Assembly: GCF_018334155.1 (NCBI RefSeq)
Contig: NZ_JAGXTP010000001.1
Coordinates: forward strand, 2,232,001 to 2,296,000
Direction: 5' to 3'
DNA from: Devosia litorisediminis
GTDB lineage: Bacteria > Pseudomonadota > Alphaproteobacteria > Rhizobiales > Devosiaceae
DNA length: 64,000 nt
The notes beneath the pieces are model-generated. The model was given only the letters and a program-made list of their open reading frames with translations. It was not told the origin of the DNA and did no database searches. Position numbers and translations under genes: made by a program. Of the stretch, positions 42,878-51,453 are shown in pieces. Numbering within the stretch: the stretch's first letter is position 1; every line of letters starts with the position of its first letter.

Positions 42878-44437
42878 CTATTCGACAGGGCCCAGGGCGA
42901 AAAACTCGTCCAATTCCATAATCGCTGAGTGAGCGATTAGTTCGTTCATAATTGCGTCAGAACCGAGTGCGTGTTCGACAGCTTCAACTTCGGCCGATAG
43001 TGGCCGATCCACCGTGTAGTATTCAGCGTGCTGACGCACGAGCTGGTATATGATGCCCGGCACATTACCCGGACGGTCGCCCGAGATGTCCATGGCCTGC
43101 GCCGCCAGTATGGCTTCGAGTGCTGACAGGCGGTTGAGCGCCATGACCTGGCGCTCAAAGCGTTCCACGACCAGTGGCAGGAAAGCCGCTTCATCCTCCA
43201 GCCCACCCGCCACCACCATGGAGTTGGCTGAAATGGGGTTGGTCATGCTCAGCACGCGGGCAAACAGTTCCCCGGCCAGTTTGATGATGGGGCCAAAGCC
43301 GGTGGCGATCGATCCGGGCGCCACCAGATTGACCGGCAGGTCACGCCGGCCACCATTGCCCAGCAATACGCAGCGGTTAAATGAATTGCGGGCGATATGG
43401 GCCAGCCCCAATTGCGCGGTCTGCATGAAGACCGTCACATCCAGCGGCAGCGAACCGCCAGAGGTCAGCACCTGCCCGCCAGCCACGACCGGATTGTCAT
43501 CCGTCCGACCGGTGGCAGCCAGCAATGTCTTGCCAGCGGCAACCAGGGTTTCAAAGCCGGTGGCAAAAACCTGGCTCATCATGCGCAGGCTGAGCGGATC
43601 CTGAATATGGGTGGCATTGGGCCAGTCCCAGCCCATCGCATTGAAGTACAGCCAGGCCCCGATCCCCGCCTCGCGTTCGGTTCCAACATGAGCCACCGCT
43701 TTCCACGGATCGCGCGACGCGCCGAGCGCCCCTGCCGTGGTCAGCCCGGTCGCCAACATGACACGCACGGTTCTAGCGGCCTCGCGGATGGCGTTGGCGG
43801 CCGCGGCATAGCCGACGGCGTTGGTGGAGATCGACGCCAGACTATCGCGTGGCGCCAGTCGAAAGGCGTTCAGACCGGCCTGTGAGAGCGCCTCGGCTGC
43901 GGGCAGGCGCTGACCGTTGAAGGTGGCCTCCCCTGCACCGGTCAGCACCGCACCGATCTGGCCCATCAGGCCGATATCGGCACAGCCGATCGAGCCGGTG
44001 CGCCGCACGACCGGCACGACGTCGGTGGACAGCAAAGCAAGATAGGCGTGAACCAGATCGGTGGTGCAGCCAACGCGTCCGGTCAGCGCCATATTGACGC
44101 GAATGGCCATTGCGGTGCGGACGATCTCACTGGAAAAGGCATCACCCGTGCCAAAATGGTGCGCGCGCACCAGCCCGAGATTGAACGCATCGAGCTGGTC
44201 GGGGGTCCACTCGACATCCTTCATGGCGCCGACGCCGGTGGTGGCTCCATAAACGGCCTGTCCGCCGGCCATTGCGTCTTCGACCACCGTGCGGGCGTTT
44301 GCCACGCGCACCAGCGCGTCGTCATTGGCAACCAGACGGGCAGAGCGACGGCCAATTCGCGCAATGTCGGCAAAGCTCAGCGGCTTGCCGTTGAGGATGA
44401 TGGGGTCGCCGCGCACTGTCATGGCCAGATCATTCAT
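42878..44437 (-). CDS. Histidine/aromatic ammonia-lyase family protein lacking the MIO triad, probable ergothionase
   Basis: 519 residues. The fold is that of histidine ammonia-lyase: the catalytic-base loop VYGATTGVGAM (Tyr63), IQDPLSLRMMSQVF and the C-terminal helices. The segment that should read GS-V-G-ASG-D is GSIGCADIGLMG: Cys152-Ala153-Asp154 (codons 43976-43984) replace the Ala-Ser-Gly that cyclises to the MIO cofactor. MIO is needed to expel ammonia but not trimethylamine, a far better leaving group. Ergothionase eliminates trimethylamine from ergothioneine to give thiourocanate and, to my knowledge, also lacks MIO. First gene of the operon, 104 bp from the divergent LysR gene. Start ATG 44437 has a poor ribosome binding site. 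Confidence 0.85.
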   Translation of the reverse strand: MNDLAMTVRGDPIILNGKPLSFADIARIGRRSARLVANDDALVRVANARTVVEDAMAGGQAVYGATTGVGAMKDVEWTPDQLDAFNLGLVRAHHFGTGDAFSSEIVRTAMAIRVNMALTGRVGCTTDLVHAYLALLSTDVVPVVRRTGSIGCADIGLMGQIGAVLTGAGEATFNGQRLPAAEALSQAGLNAFRLAPRDSLASISTNAVGYAAAANAIREAARTVRVMLATGLTTAGALGASRDPWKAVAHVGTEREAGIGAWLYFNAMGWDWPNATHIQDPLSLRMMSQVFATGFETLVAAGKTLLAATGRTDDNPVVAGGQVLTSGGSLPLDVTVFMQTAQLGLAHIARNSFNRCVLLGNGGRRDLPVNLVAPGSIATGFGPIIKLAGELFARVLSMTNPISANSMVVAGGLEDEAAFLPLVVERFERQVMALNRLSALEAILAAQAMDISGDRPGNVPGIIYQLVRQHAEYYTVDRPLSAEVEAVEHALGSDAIMNELIAHSAIMELDEFFALGPVE

Positions 44438-44465
44438 GGGGGCACGCTATTGGATAGTCAGCCAT

Positions 44466-44481
44466 ATTGGGATATCCCAAT
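44466..44481. promoter_or_regulatory. Perfect 16-bp palindrome, probable LysR operator
   Basis: ATTGGGATATCCCAAT reads the same on both strands and lies midway in the 104-bp gap between the divergent lyase gene (start 44437) and LysR gene (start 44542). This is where a LysR-type regulator would bind to control both itself and the operon. Confidence 0.7.
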
Positions 44482-44541
44482 TACTGAACAGGCTATGCGC
44501 TCATTCTGTGCACCACCATAGTCTGCTCGAAAGGCAGGCAG

Positions 44542-45675
44542 ATGGACACCGCTACGCTGATCGCCGTCGATTCCGTTCTGCGGACCCGCAGCGTGCGCGG
44601 CACCGCCAGAGTGCTGAGCCGGCCCGCGTCCACAATTGCCGCCGCTATCGCCCGCTTTGAAGCAGAAGTCTCGATCGGGCTAATCGAGCGCGCCGGCTCA
44701 GGCCTGGTCGCCAGTCTTGAAGCGGTGCGGCTGGAGCCGGCCATCAAACAGGCAGCACAACTGGCGCAGGCCGTGTCGCCGCATCACGCCATCAAACTCG
44801 ACGCGCTTGAGCGCTTCATTCAGGTGGCCAGTGTGGGCAGTATCCGGCGCGCGGCACGCACCATGGGGCTGGGACAGCCGCAGCTGACGCGCCAACTGGC
44901 ACAGCTCGAAGCCACGCTGGGCCAGACACTATTGCAGCGCAGCAGTGGCGGCTCGCGACTGACGCCCGAGGGCAAGACCTTGCTGACGCGGACCGAAGCC
45001 CTGCTGGCTGCCTGGCGGGAACTGTCAGGGGCCTCCGATGAGCGGTTTCGCAAGGCAGCAGCAACGGCGCGGCTCGGCTCGGTCATTCCATTGGGCTATG
45101 AGAGCGAGATTGCCCGGCAATTGGCCAATCTGGCGGCGCGCTGGCTGGCCGAGCGTCCCCGCGCCCCACTGCTGGTCAGTTCGACCACGGCCGACCAGCT
45201 TATGGCGGGTCTCAAGAGCGGCTTGTTCGATGTGGCCTTCCTCGATACCGCACGCCTCCCCCCCGATCTGGATGGCGAGATCGTTGCCACGTCGCCATTG
45301 GCGGTGGTCGGCGTTCGCGCGGGGCACACCAGCATTGCCGATGCGCTGTTGGCCGCACCGCTGGCGGTGCCCAGCGCGCGCTCGGGCTTGCGGCAATCGA
45401 TCAACGAAATCCTTGCAACCTATCTCAGCGACATCGAGCGCGACGCGCTGCAGATGATCGAAATCGACTCCATTCCGGTCATTCTCAATCTGGTGCTGCA
45501 CCACGGCTTTGTGTCGATCCTGCCCCAGACCTCGGTCAGCCGCATTCGCGAGGATCTGGCTCAAATGGCCCTGCCCCGGCGCCATGACATGAATTTCTGG
45601 CTGTGCTGGCCGCGCGATGGTGGCGGGGCCACGCTAGGCGCAGCGCTGATCGCCGCCATTGCCGAGAACCGCTAG
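44542..45675 (+). CDS. LysR-type regulator with duplicated helix-turn-helix domains
   Basis: 377 residues, about 75 more than a usual LysR protein. A canonical HTH_1 domain lies at residues ~93-155 (ALERFIQVASVGSIRRAART then LGQPQLTRQLAQLEATLGQ). Residues ~5-60 form a second, degenerate copy (VDSVLRTRSVRGTARVLSRP then IAAAIARFEAEVSIGLIER). The effector-binding domain follows at ~165-377. Divergent from the catabolic operon, so it is the probable regulator, sensing ergothioneine or thiourocanate (inference). It ends 4 bases before the convergent rhaM/rhaU gene. Confidence 0.88.
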   Translation: MDTATLIAVDSVLRTRSVRGTARVLSRPASTIAAAIARFEAEVSIGLIERAGSGLVASLEAVRLEPAIKQAAQLAQAVSPHHAIKLDALERFIQVASVGSIRRAARTMGLGQPQLTRQLAQLEATLGQTLLQRSSGGSRLTPEGKTLLTRTEALLAAWRELSGASDERFRKAAATARLGSVIPLGYESEIARQLANLAARWLAERPRAPLLVSSTTADQLMAGLKSGLFDVAFLDTARLPPDLDGEIVATSPLAVVGVRAGHTSIADALLAAPLAVPSARSGLRQSINEILATYLSDIERDALQMIEIDSIPVILNLVLHHGFVSILPQTSVSRIREDLAQMALPRRHDMNFWLCWPRDGGGATLGAALIAAIAENR

Positions 45676-45679
45676 CGGC

Positions 45680-46015
45680 TCATTTCATCCAGAACAGGGG
45701 TACCAAATCGGTGGCGATGGGCTCGTTCTGCGCATTGGTCGCCATGATATCGGCCATGTGAGCCCACCAGCGCTGCATCACCGCCGTCGCGGGCAGGTCG
45801 GCCATGGTGTGATCCCGGCGCCGCCAGAGCACGCCGAAAAGGGTATTGGTCTCTTCGTCGAGGTGGATCGAATAATCCTTCACCCCGGCCTGGTGCAGCA
45901 GATCGACCAGCTCGGGGAAAATCTCGTCGTGCCGCTTCTTGTACTCGGCCGTCTGCCCGGGATTGAGGTGCATCTTGAAGGCATGCTTTTCGTAGTCGCC
46001 GTCGGTGATGATCAT
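45680..46015 (-). CDS. rhaU: L-rhamnose mutarotase (RhaU/RhaM)
   Basis: 111 residues from ATG 46015, overlapping the rhaQ stop. It interconverts alpha and beta anomers of L-rhamnose in the cytoplasm. Family motifs: [20 protein letters not shown] (with the catalytic His/Tyr region), [18 protein letters not shown] and [10 protein letters not shown]. In Rhizobium leguminosarum the order is rhaRSTPQUK; here the operon stops at rhaU and rhaK is missing. Confidence 0.94.
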   Translation of the reverse strand: MIITDGDYEKHAFKMHLNPGQTAEYKKRHDEIFPELVDLLHQAGVKDYSIHLDEETNTLFGVLWRRRDHTMADLPATAVMQRWWAHMADIMATNAQNEPIATDLVPLFWMK

Positions 46016-47010
46016 GCGCGCTGCCTCCACATGCGGAACAGAATGGGCAGCGCGATGACCACGATCAGCAGGCCGCCGATAAAGATCGACATGACGATGC
46101 CCGGCACATTGAGCAGGCCAAGGCCAAAGGTCACCAGCCCCATGATCAGGGCTGCCAGCACCACGCCGATGATGGACCCTGCGCCGCCCAGAATGGAGAC
46201 ACCACCCAGCACCACCATGGTGATGGCTTCAAGTTCCCAACCTTCGGCGATGGAGGGCCGGGTAGAGCCCAGGCGGGCGGTGAGCAGAACAGCGGCCACA
46301 CCGCTCATCAGGCCGGTCAGGCAGAACAGGATGAACTTGATGCGATCAACCCGCACGCCGGAGAACCGCGCGGCAACATCATTATTGCCGATGGCGAAGA
46401 CGCGACGGCCAAAATTGGTGCGGTGCAGCAGCACCCAGTAGATCACCGCGCAGACCAGAAACAGCACCAGCTCAAACGAGATGACCCAGCCGACATAGCC
46501 CTGACCGAACCAGGCAAAGCTCTTGGGATAACCCTTGAAGCTCTGATCGCCCAGAATGATGAAGCTGATGCCGCGGAACAGGCTCATAGTACCGATGGTG
46601 ACCACGATCGAGGGCAGCTTGAGCTTTGTGACCAGTGCCCCGTTGACCGCACCACAGGCCAGGCCCGCGCCAATACCCACCAGCACCAGAACGGGCGTAT
46701 CCGCCCCATATTGAAGGGCCAGTCCCATCAGGGTGGAGGCCAGCGAGATGATGGCAGCCACCGACAGATCAATCTCGCCCGAAATGATCAGCAGAGCCAT
46801 GGCCAGCGCGATCAGTGCCTTCTCGGTGAAGTTGAACGTGAGGTCGCTCAGGCTCCAGGCATTGAGAAAATAGGGCGAGGCAAAGGAATTGACGATGAAG
46901 ATGACCACGGCCACCAGCACCAGCAGGCTTTCCCAGCTGAGCACAGCGGACTTGAGCGGGTTATCCAGACGGTCTGGCAGTTGGCGGCCAGTCGCAGCGG
47001 TGTCGGTCAT
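46012..47010 (-). CDS. rhaQ: L-rhamnose ABC transporter permease RhaQ
   Basis: 332 residues, about ten helices, the BPD_transp_2 (RbsC-like) permease family used by sugar ABC importers. The conserved loop [20 protein letters not shown] (EAA-like) is present. It overlaps rhaP and rhaU by 4 bases each. With RhaP it makes the membrane channel for L-rhamnose. Confidence 0.9.
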   Translation of the reverse strand: MTDTAATGRQLPDRLDNPLKSAVLSWESLLVLVAVVIFIVNSFASPYFLNAWSLSDLTFNFTEKALIALAMALLIISGEIDLSVAAIISLASTLMGLALQYGADTPVLVLVGIGAGLACGAVNGALVTKLKLPSIVVTIGTMSLFRGISFIILGDQSFKGYPKSFAWFGQGYVGWVISFELVLFLVCAVIYWVLLHRTNFGRRVFAIGNNDVAARFSGVRVDRIKFILFCLTGLMSGVAAVLLTARLGSTRPSIAEGWELEAITMVVLGGVSILGGAGSIIGVVLAALIMGLVTFGLGLLNVPGIVMSIFIGGLLIVVIALPILFRMWRQRA

Positions 47011-47984
47011 GCGGCTTCCGCCTTCTTGAGAATGATGCGGCCCTTGCTGGCTTCACCGCGTGCATTGAGCACTACGGCGAGCAGAATGGCGGAGCCAGAA
47101 ATGGCCATCTGCCAGAACGGGCTGATATTGATCACCGGCAGGGCATTGTTGATCACGCCCAGGAAGATCGCCCCCAGCAGCACGCCGGGCACGGTGCCGA
47201 TGCCACCGGCAATCGAGACGCCGCCAATCACACAGGCCGCGATGATGGTCAGCTCATAGCCGCCCGCCACTTCGACCGATGCGATGACGTAGCGCGAGAT
47301 CCACAAATAGCCGCACAGCCCGGCCACGGCGCCAGCAATGGTAAAGGCCAGGAACTTGGTCTTGCCCACATCAATGCCGGTATAGACCGAGGCCGTCGGG
47401 TTGACGCCGATGGCATAGAGCGAGCGGCCGAGCGGCGTGCGGGTCATCAGGATGTAGAAAAGCACAGCAGTGACAATGGCGAACCAGCTCAAGACGGGCA
47501 GCCCCAGGAAAATCACGCGCTGCAGTCCGATAAAATCCGGGCTCATCTGCGCCGCGTTCACCCAGGCGCCGCCCGAGATGACGAACACCAGACCACGGAA
47601 GATGGTCAGCGTGCCCAGCGTCACCACGATGGGCGGAATATTGAGCCGCCAGACCAGCACGCCATTGAAGGCCCCCAACCCTGCCCCGACCACAAGGCTG
47701 AGCGCCATGAGCAAGGGGATCGGCACTTGAGGGAAAGCAGCATTGATCATGGCGACGACCATGCCGGTCAGTGCCAGATTGGAAGCCATGGAGAGGTCGA
47801 TCGAACGGGTCAGAATGACCGCCATCTGGCCCAGAGCCAACATCATCAGGATGGAGGTGTCGTTGAATATGGTCAGCAGATTGCTCGGCTGTGAAAAGCG
47901 CGAAAAGCGCAGCGTGACCATCACGATGACCAGCAGAATGGCGAGCGCCAGCCAGACTTCGCGGTGTTTCATAAGGCGGTTCAT
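47007..47984 (-). CDS. rhaP: L-rhamnose ABC transporter permease RhaP
   Basis: 325 residues, RbsC-like permease paralogous to RhaQ. Conserved motif YTGIDVGKTKFLAFTIAGAV in the cytoplasmic loop. Overlaps rhaT and rhaQ by four bases. The identification as RhaP rather than another pentose/hexose permease rests on the operon with rhaS, rhaT, rhaU and rhaR. Confidence 0.9.
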   Translation of the reverse strand: MNRLMKHREVWLALAILLVIVMVTLRFSRFSQPSNLLTIFNDTSILMMLALGQMAVILTRSIDLSMASNLALTGMVVAMINAAFPQVPIPLLMALSLVVGAGLGAFNGVLVWRLNIPPIVVTLGTLTIFRGLVFVISGGAWVNAAQMSPDFIGLQRVIFLGLPVLSWFAIVTAVLFYILMTRTPLGRSLYAIGVNPTASVYTGIDVGKTKFLAFTIAGAVAGLCGYLWISRYVIASVEVAGGYELTIIAACVIGGVSIAGGIGTVPGVLLGAIFLGVINNALPVINISPFWQMAISGSAILLAVVLNARGEASKGRIILKKAEAA

Positions 47985-49486
47985 GCTGCCTGCTCCTCGA
48001 CGATACCGGCAGCCAGTCGCACCAGCGTCTCGGGCTTGAGGTTGTTGTTTTCAATGGTGTCGACCATGCGCCCCTCGCGCATCACCACGATGCGGTCGCT
48101 CATGCCGATCACCTCGGGCAGCTCGGACGAGACCATGATGACGCTCAGGCCCTGAGCGACCAGCTCGGCCATGAATTCATGCACGGCGGCCTTGGAGCCG
48201 ATGTCGATGCCCTTGGTGGGTTCATCGAGAATGATCACCTTAGGCTCGGTGGCCAGCCATTTGGCGATCACCACCTTTTGCTGGTTGCCGCCCGAAAGTG
48301 TCGACACATTCTGGCTGAGCGAAGAAGCACGCAGATCGAGGCGCTCGGTATAGGTGCGGGCCAGCGCGAACTCTTCAGCCATCCGCAGGAAACCCGATTT
48401 GCTGGTCTTGCCCAGTGAGGGCAGCGAAACGTTCTTGAAGATCGGCTCGCCGGTGATGACACCCTGCTTGCCGCGCTCTTCGGGCACATAGACGATGCCA
48501 GCTTCAACGGCGTCAGCAGCGGATTTGGGCGTGATGGTCTGCCCGCTGAGCTCGAGCGTGCCGGAGGAAGTCTGGGTCATGCCGAACACCGCCTGCATCA
48601 CCTCGGAGCGACCCGCACCGACCAGACCATAAAAGCCCAGGATTTCGCCCTTGCGGACGGAAAACGAAATGTCGTCAAATTCGGTTGGGTGGCTCAGTCC
48701 CTTGGCCTGCAGCACCACCTCGCCAATATCGGCATGGCGGGCGGGAAAGATGCCTTCAACCGGGCGACCAACCATGAGCTGGACGATTTCGCTCTGGCTG
48801 GTGTCCTTGATCAACCCCTTGCCCACCTGCTCGCCATCGCGGAACACGGTGAAGCGGTCGGCGATGCGGTAGATCTCGTCGAACTTGTGGCTGATGAACA
48901 GAATGGCTTTGCCATCTTCCTTGAGCAGTTCGATGAGCACATAGAGCTCTTCGATTTCCTTCTGGCTGAGAGCGGCAGTCGGCTCATCCATGATGACCAC
49001 GCGGGCATCAATCGAGAGCGCGCGCGCCACGGCAACCAGATGCTTTTTGGCGATGCCCAATTCCTTGAGCTTGATATCGGGGTCGATGCCGGCAGCCATG
49101 GAGTCCAGCGTCTCCTTGGCCTCGGCGCGCATGGTGCGCCAGTCGATCATCCCAAAACGATTGGTTGGCGCATGGCCCAGATAGATATTCTCCGCGACCG
49201 TCATTTCGTCGAACAGCACGGTTTCCTGATGAATGGCGGTGATACCTACGGCGGAGGCCGAGTGGGCAGTGGGCAGGCTGACGATTTCGCCACCAACACG
49301 GATTTCACCAGCGTCAGGCTGGTAGATGCCAGTCAAAGTCTTGACCAGTGTGGATTTGCCCGCGCCATTCTCGCCAATCAGCGCAGTCACCTGGCCAGGA
49401 TAGAGCTCCAGCGACACTTCGTTGAGCGCCTTGACACCGGGAAAGCTCTTGGAAATGCCGGTCAGGGTCAGAATTGGGTCGGTCAT
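47981..49486 (-). CDS. rhaT: L-rhamnose ABC transporter ATPase RhaT (two ABC domains)
   Basis: 501 residues with two RbsA-like ATPase domains. Domain 1: Walker A GENGAGKSTLVKTL and Walker B VVIMDEPTAALS. Domain 2 lacks a canonical Walker A (YGLVGAGRSEVMQ), as is normal in RbsA-type proteins, and has signature LSGGNQQKV and Walker B VIILDEPTKGID. Not to be confused with the E. coli H+/rhamnose symporter of the same name. An intercistronic hairpin lies upstream at 49553-49576. Confidence 0.93.
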   Translation of the reverse strand: MTDPILTLTGISKSFPGVKALNEVSLELYPGQVTALIGENGAGKSTLVKTLTGIYQPDAGEIRVGGEIVSLPTAHSASAVGITAIHQETVLFDEMTVAENIYLGHAPTNRFGMIDWRTMRAEAKETLDSMAAGIDPDIKLKELGIAKKHLVAVARALSIDARVVIMDEPTAALSQKEIEELYVLIELLKEDGKAILFISHKFDEIYRIADRFTVFRDGEQVGKGLIKDTSQSEIVQLMVGRPVEGIFPARHADIGEVVLQAKGLSHPTEFDDISFSVRKGEILGFYGLVGAGRSEVMQAVFGMTQTSSGTLELSGQTITPKSAADAVEAGIVYVPEERGKQGVITGEPIFKNVSLPSLGKTSKSGFLRMAEEFALARTYTERLDLRASSLSQNVSTLSGGNQQKVVIAKWLATEPKVIILDEPTKGIDIGSKAAVHEFMAELVAQGLSVIMVSSELPEVIGMSDRIVVMREGRMVDTIENNNLKPETLVRLAAGIVEEQAA

Positions 49487-49552
49487 GGGGGCTGTCCGCT
49501 ATAAGTGCCCCTGCCCGGCTAGACCCGAACAGATCAGCCAGAGAGGGGAGAC

Positions 49553-49576
49553 ATCCCGGCGCCGAGGCGCCGGGAT
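49553..49576 (-). other. Intercistronic hairpin between rhaS and rhaT
   Basis: ATCCCGGCGCC (49553-49563) and GGCGCCGGGAT (49566-49576) make an 11-bp perfect stem with a 2-base loop, just after the rhaS stop. No T run follows, so it is probably an mRNA-stabilising or partial-termination element that lets the binding protein be made in excess over the membrane components. Confidence 0.75.
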
Positions 49577-49583
49577 ACTAGGA

Positions 49584-50570
49584 TCAATAGATCTTGGAGA
49601 ATTCTTCGATGTTGGACGCATCGAATGTGAACGGGGCAGCCATGGCGCCCGAAGCAGTATCGTCCAGAGTCAGCTCGCCCATGCGACCCATTGACAGGGT
49701 TGCGCCGGGACCGGCTTCAGCACCTTCAACCAGATCATTGGCCAGCATCACTGCCGAGTAGCCCAGATCGATCGGGTTCCACAGGGCAACGGCCTGGGAA
49801 GCGCCATTGTCGATGAACTGCTTGAACTCGGATGGCAGTGCCAGGCCGGTCACGTTCACCTTGCCGATCAGATCCTGATCGGTGACGACCTGTGCGGCAG
49901 CCACGACACCAACAGTGGTTGGGGCAATGATGGCCTTGAGGTCAGGATAGGACGCGATCAGGCCCTTGGCTTCGTCGGTCGACTTGACCGAGTCATCATC
50001 GCCATAGACGACTGCCACGAGATTGATATTGGCAAACTTCTCTGGCAGCGCAGCCTTGGCGGCGTCGATCCAGGCGTTCTGGTTGGTTGCAGTGGATGCA
50101 GCCGAGAGAATGGCAACATCACCACCGTCTGGCAGATAGTCAGCAGCCAGCTTGATGATGGTTTCGCCGATCAGATTGGTTTCCGATGGGTTCAGGTGCA
50201 ACTGACGGCCTTCAGGCGCAACACCCGAGTCCCAGCTGATCACCTTGATGCCGCGTTCCATGGCCTTCTGCAGCGCAGGCACCAGGGCGTCAGGATCGTT
50301 GGCCGAGATGGCAATGGCGTCGACCTGCTGTGCGATCAGCGAGTTGATCACTTCGATCTGGGCTTCGGCAGTTGCCGAGGTCGGGCCGGTATAGATGACT
50401 TCAACGTCACCGAGTTCAGCGGCAGCTTCCTGTGCGCCCTTATTGGCGGCATCAAAGAAACCGTTGCCCAGCGACTTCACGACCAGCGCGATGCGGGTCT
50501 GGGCGAAGGCCGGGCTGGCGAGCAGCGCGGCGACAGCGGTGGTGGCTGCCAGAACTTTCAAGAACTTCAT
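49584..50570 (-). CDS. rhaS: L-rhamnose ABC transporter substrate-binding protein RhaS
   Basis: 328 residues from ATG 50570 (Shine-Dalgarno AGGGAGG). Sec signal peptide MKFLKVLAATTAVAALLASP with cleavage after FAQ or AFA. Mature Peripla_BP_4 (RbsB-like) domain: VVKSLGNGFFDAANKGAQEA, AISANDPDALVPALQKAMER, WDSGVAPEGRQLHLNPSE. The gene follows rhaR after 38 bases in the same operon. Confidence 0.93.
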   Translation of the reverse strand: MKFLKVLAATTAVAALLASPAFAQTRIALVVKSLGNGFFDAANKGAQEAAAELGDVEVIYTGPTSATAEAQIEVINSLIAQQVDAIAISANDPDALVPALQKAMERGIKVISWDSGVAPEGRQLHLNPSETNLIGETIIKLAADYLPDGGDVAILSAASTATNQNAWIDAAKAALPEKFANINLVAVVYGDDDSVKSTDEAKGLIASYPDLKAIIAPTTVGVVAAAQVVTDQDLIGKVNVTGLALPSEFKQFIDNGASQAVALWNPIDLGYSAVMLANDLVEGAEAGPGATLSMGRMGELTLDDTASGAMAAPFTFDASNIEEFSKIY

Positions 50571-50608
50571 TGGTATTCCTCCCTGGAATATGGTGGTCGT
50601 CTTTGGTC

Positions 50609-51415
50609 TCAGGCGACTGTGGATTGCTTGTCGGCCTGAGCAGTCGTTTCCGCCACAATGAGCCGCACGCCTGCCGTTTCGAGCATTTGGCGGTCTTCGT
50701 CGCGGATGCCGGCGTCGGTGACGACGGCGGCTATTCGGTCGAGGCCGCATAAAATGAGGCTCGATCTGCCCGAAAACTTGGAAGAGTCAGCCAGCACGAT
50801 CAGCTCGTCGGCCTGCCCGATTAGGCCCAGCTCGGACTGGACGACCATGGGATCGGCCTCCATCAATCCGTGCTCGCCGATGCCCTGGCAGCCAATGAAC
50901 ATGCGCTTGGCGTAAAAATGTGAGGCAACCACGCCGCCAAAGGGCGACAGGATGACGTTCTGCTCGCGATAGACCGTGCCGCCGGGGATGACGACGGAAT
51001 TGCGCGAGTTGTGGATGAGGTATTCAGCGATTGCGAAGCTGTTGGTGAATACCGACAGCCGGCGCGAAGTCAGGTGATGCACCATCTGGTAAGTGGTGGT
51101 GCCGCCATTGATGATGATCGGCTCGCCGTCATTGCACAGTTCCGAGGCGGCGCGGGCAATGGCGCGCTTCTGCTCGATATTAATGGTTTCATTGACCGCA
51201 AAGGGGCGCCCCATCAAGGCGGTCTGCTCAGGCGGATTGACCGCCTCGGCACCACCGCGCACGCGCCGCACATCGCCGCGCAGATGCAACGCCGCGATAT
51301 CCCGGCGAATGGTCGCTTCGGACGAGCCGGTGACCTCACACAGATCAGCGACCGTGGCGACGGCACGCGTCTGCACGGCGGCAATGATCACTCTGTGGCG
51401 TTCTGTTTCGTGCAA
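50609..51415 (-). CDS. rhaR: DeoR-family rhamnose regulator RhaR
   Basis: 268 residues if translation starts at TTG 51415, which has AGGGAG 9 bases upstream and yields M-HETERHRVIIAAVQ, fitting the start I recall for rhizobial RhaR. TTG 51466 and GTG 51460 are upstream alternatives in frame. N-terminal DeoR helix-turn-helix (VADLCEVTGSSEATIRRDIA) and a DeoRC sugar-phosphate-sensing domain (INGGTTTYQMVHHL; VLADSSKFSGRS). In R. leguminosarum RhaR represses the rhamnose operons. It heads the rhaRSTPQU operon and faces rhaD. Confidence 0.92.
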   Translation of the reverse strand: MHETERHRVIIAAVQTRAVATVADLCEVTGSSEATIRRDIAALHLRGDVRRVRGGAEAVNPPEQTALMGRPFAVNETINIEQKRAIARAASELCNDGEPIIINGGTTTYQMVHHLTSRRLSVFTNSFAIAEYLIHNSRNSVVIPGGTVYREQNVILSPFGGVVASHFYAKRMFIGCQGIGEHGLMEADPMVVQSELGLIGQADELIVLADSSKFSGRSSLILCGLDRIAAVVTDAGIRDEDRQMLETAGVRLIVAETTAQADKQSTVA

Positions 51416-51453
51416 TGCAGCTATCTCCCTGGCGCATTTCTTCCCATCGAATT

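Noticed and set aside
33093..44437. Ordinary histidine utilisation (hut) operon
   Set aside because: Although HutU- and HutH-like proteins are present, the lyase lacks the MIO triad, the hydratase lacks the active-site Cys, and hutI, hutF/hutG and hutC are missing while DUF917 and a hydantoinase/carbamoylase pair are present.
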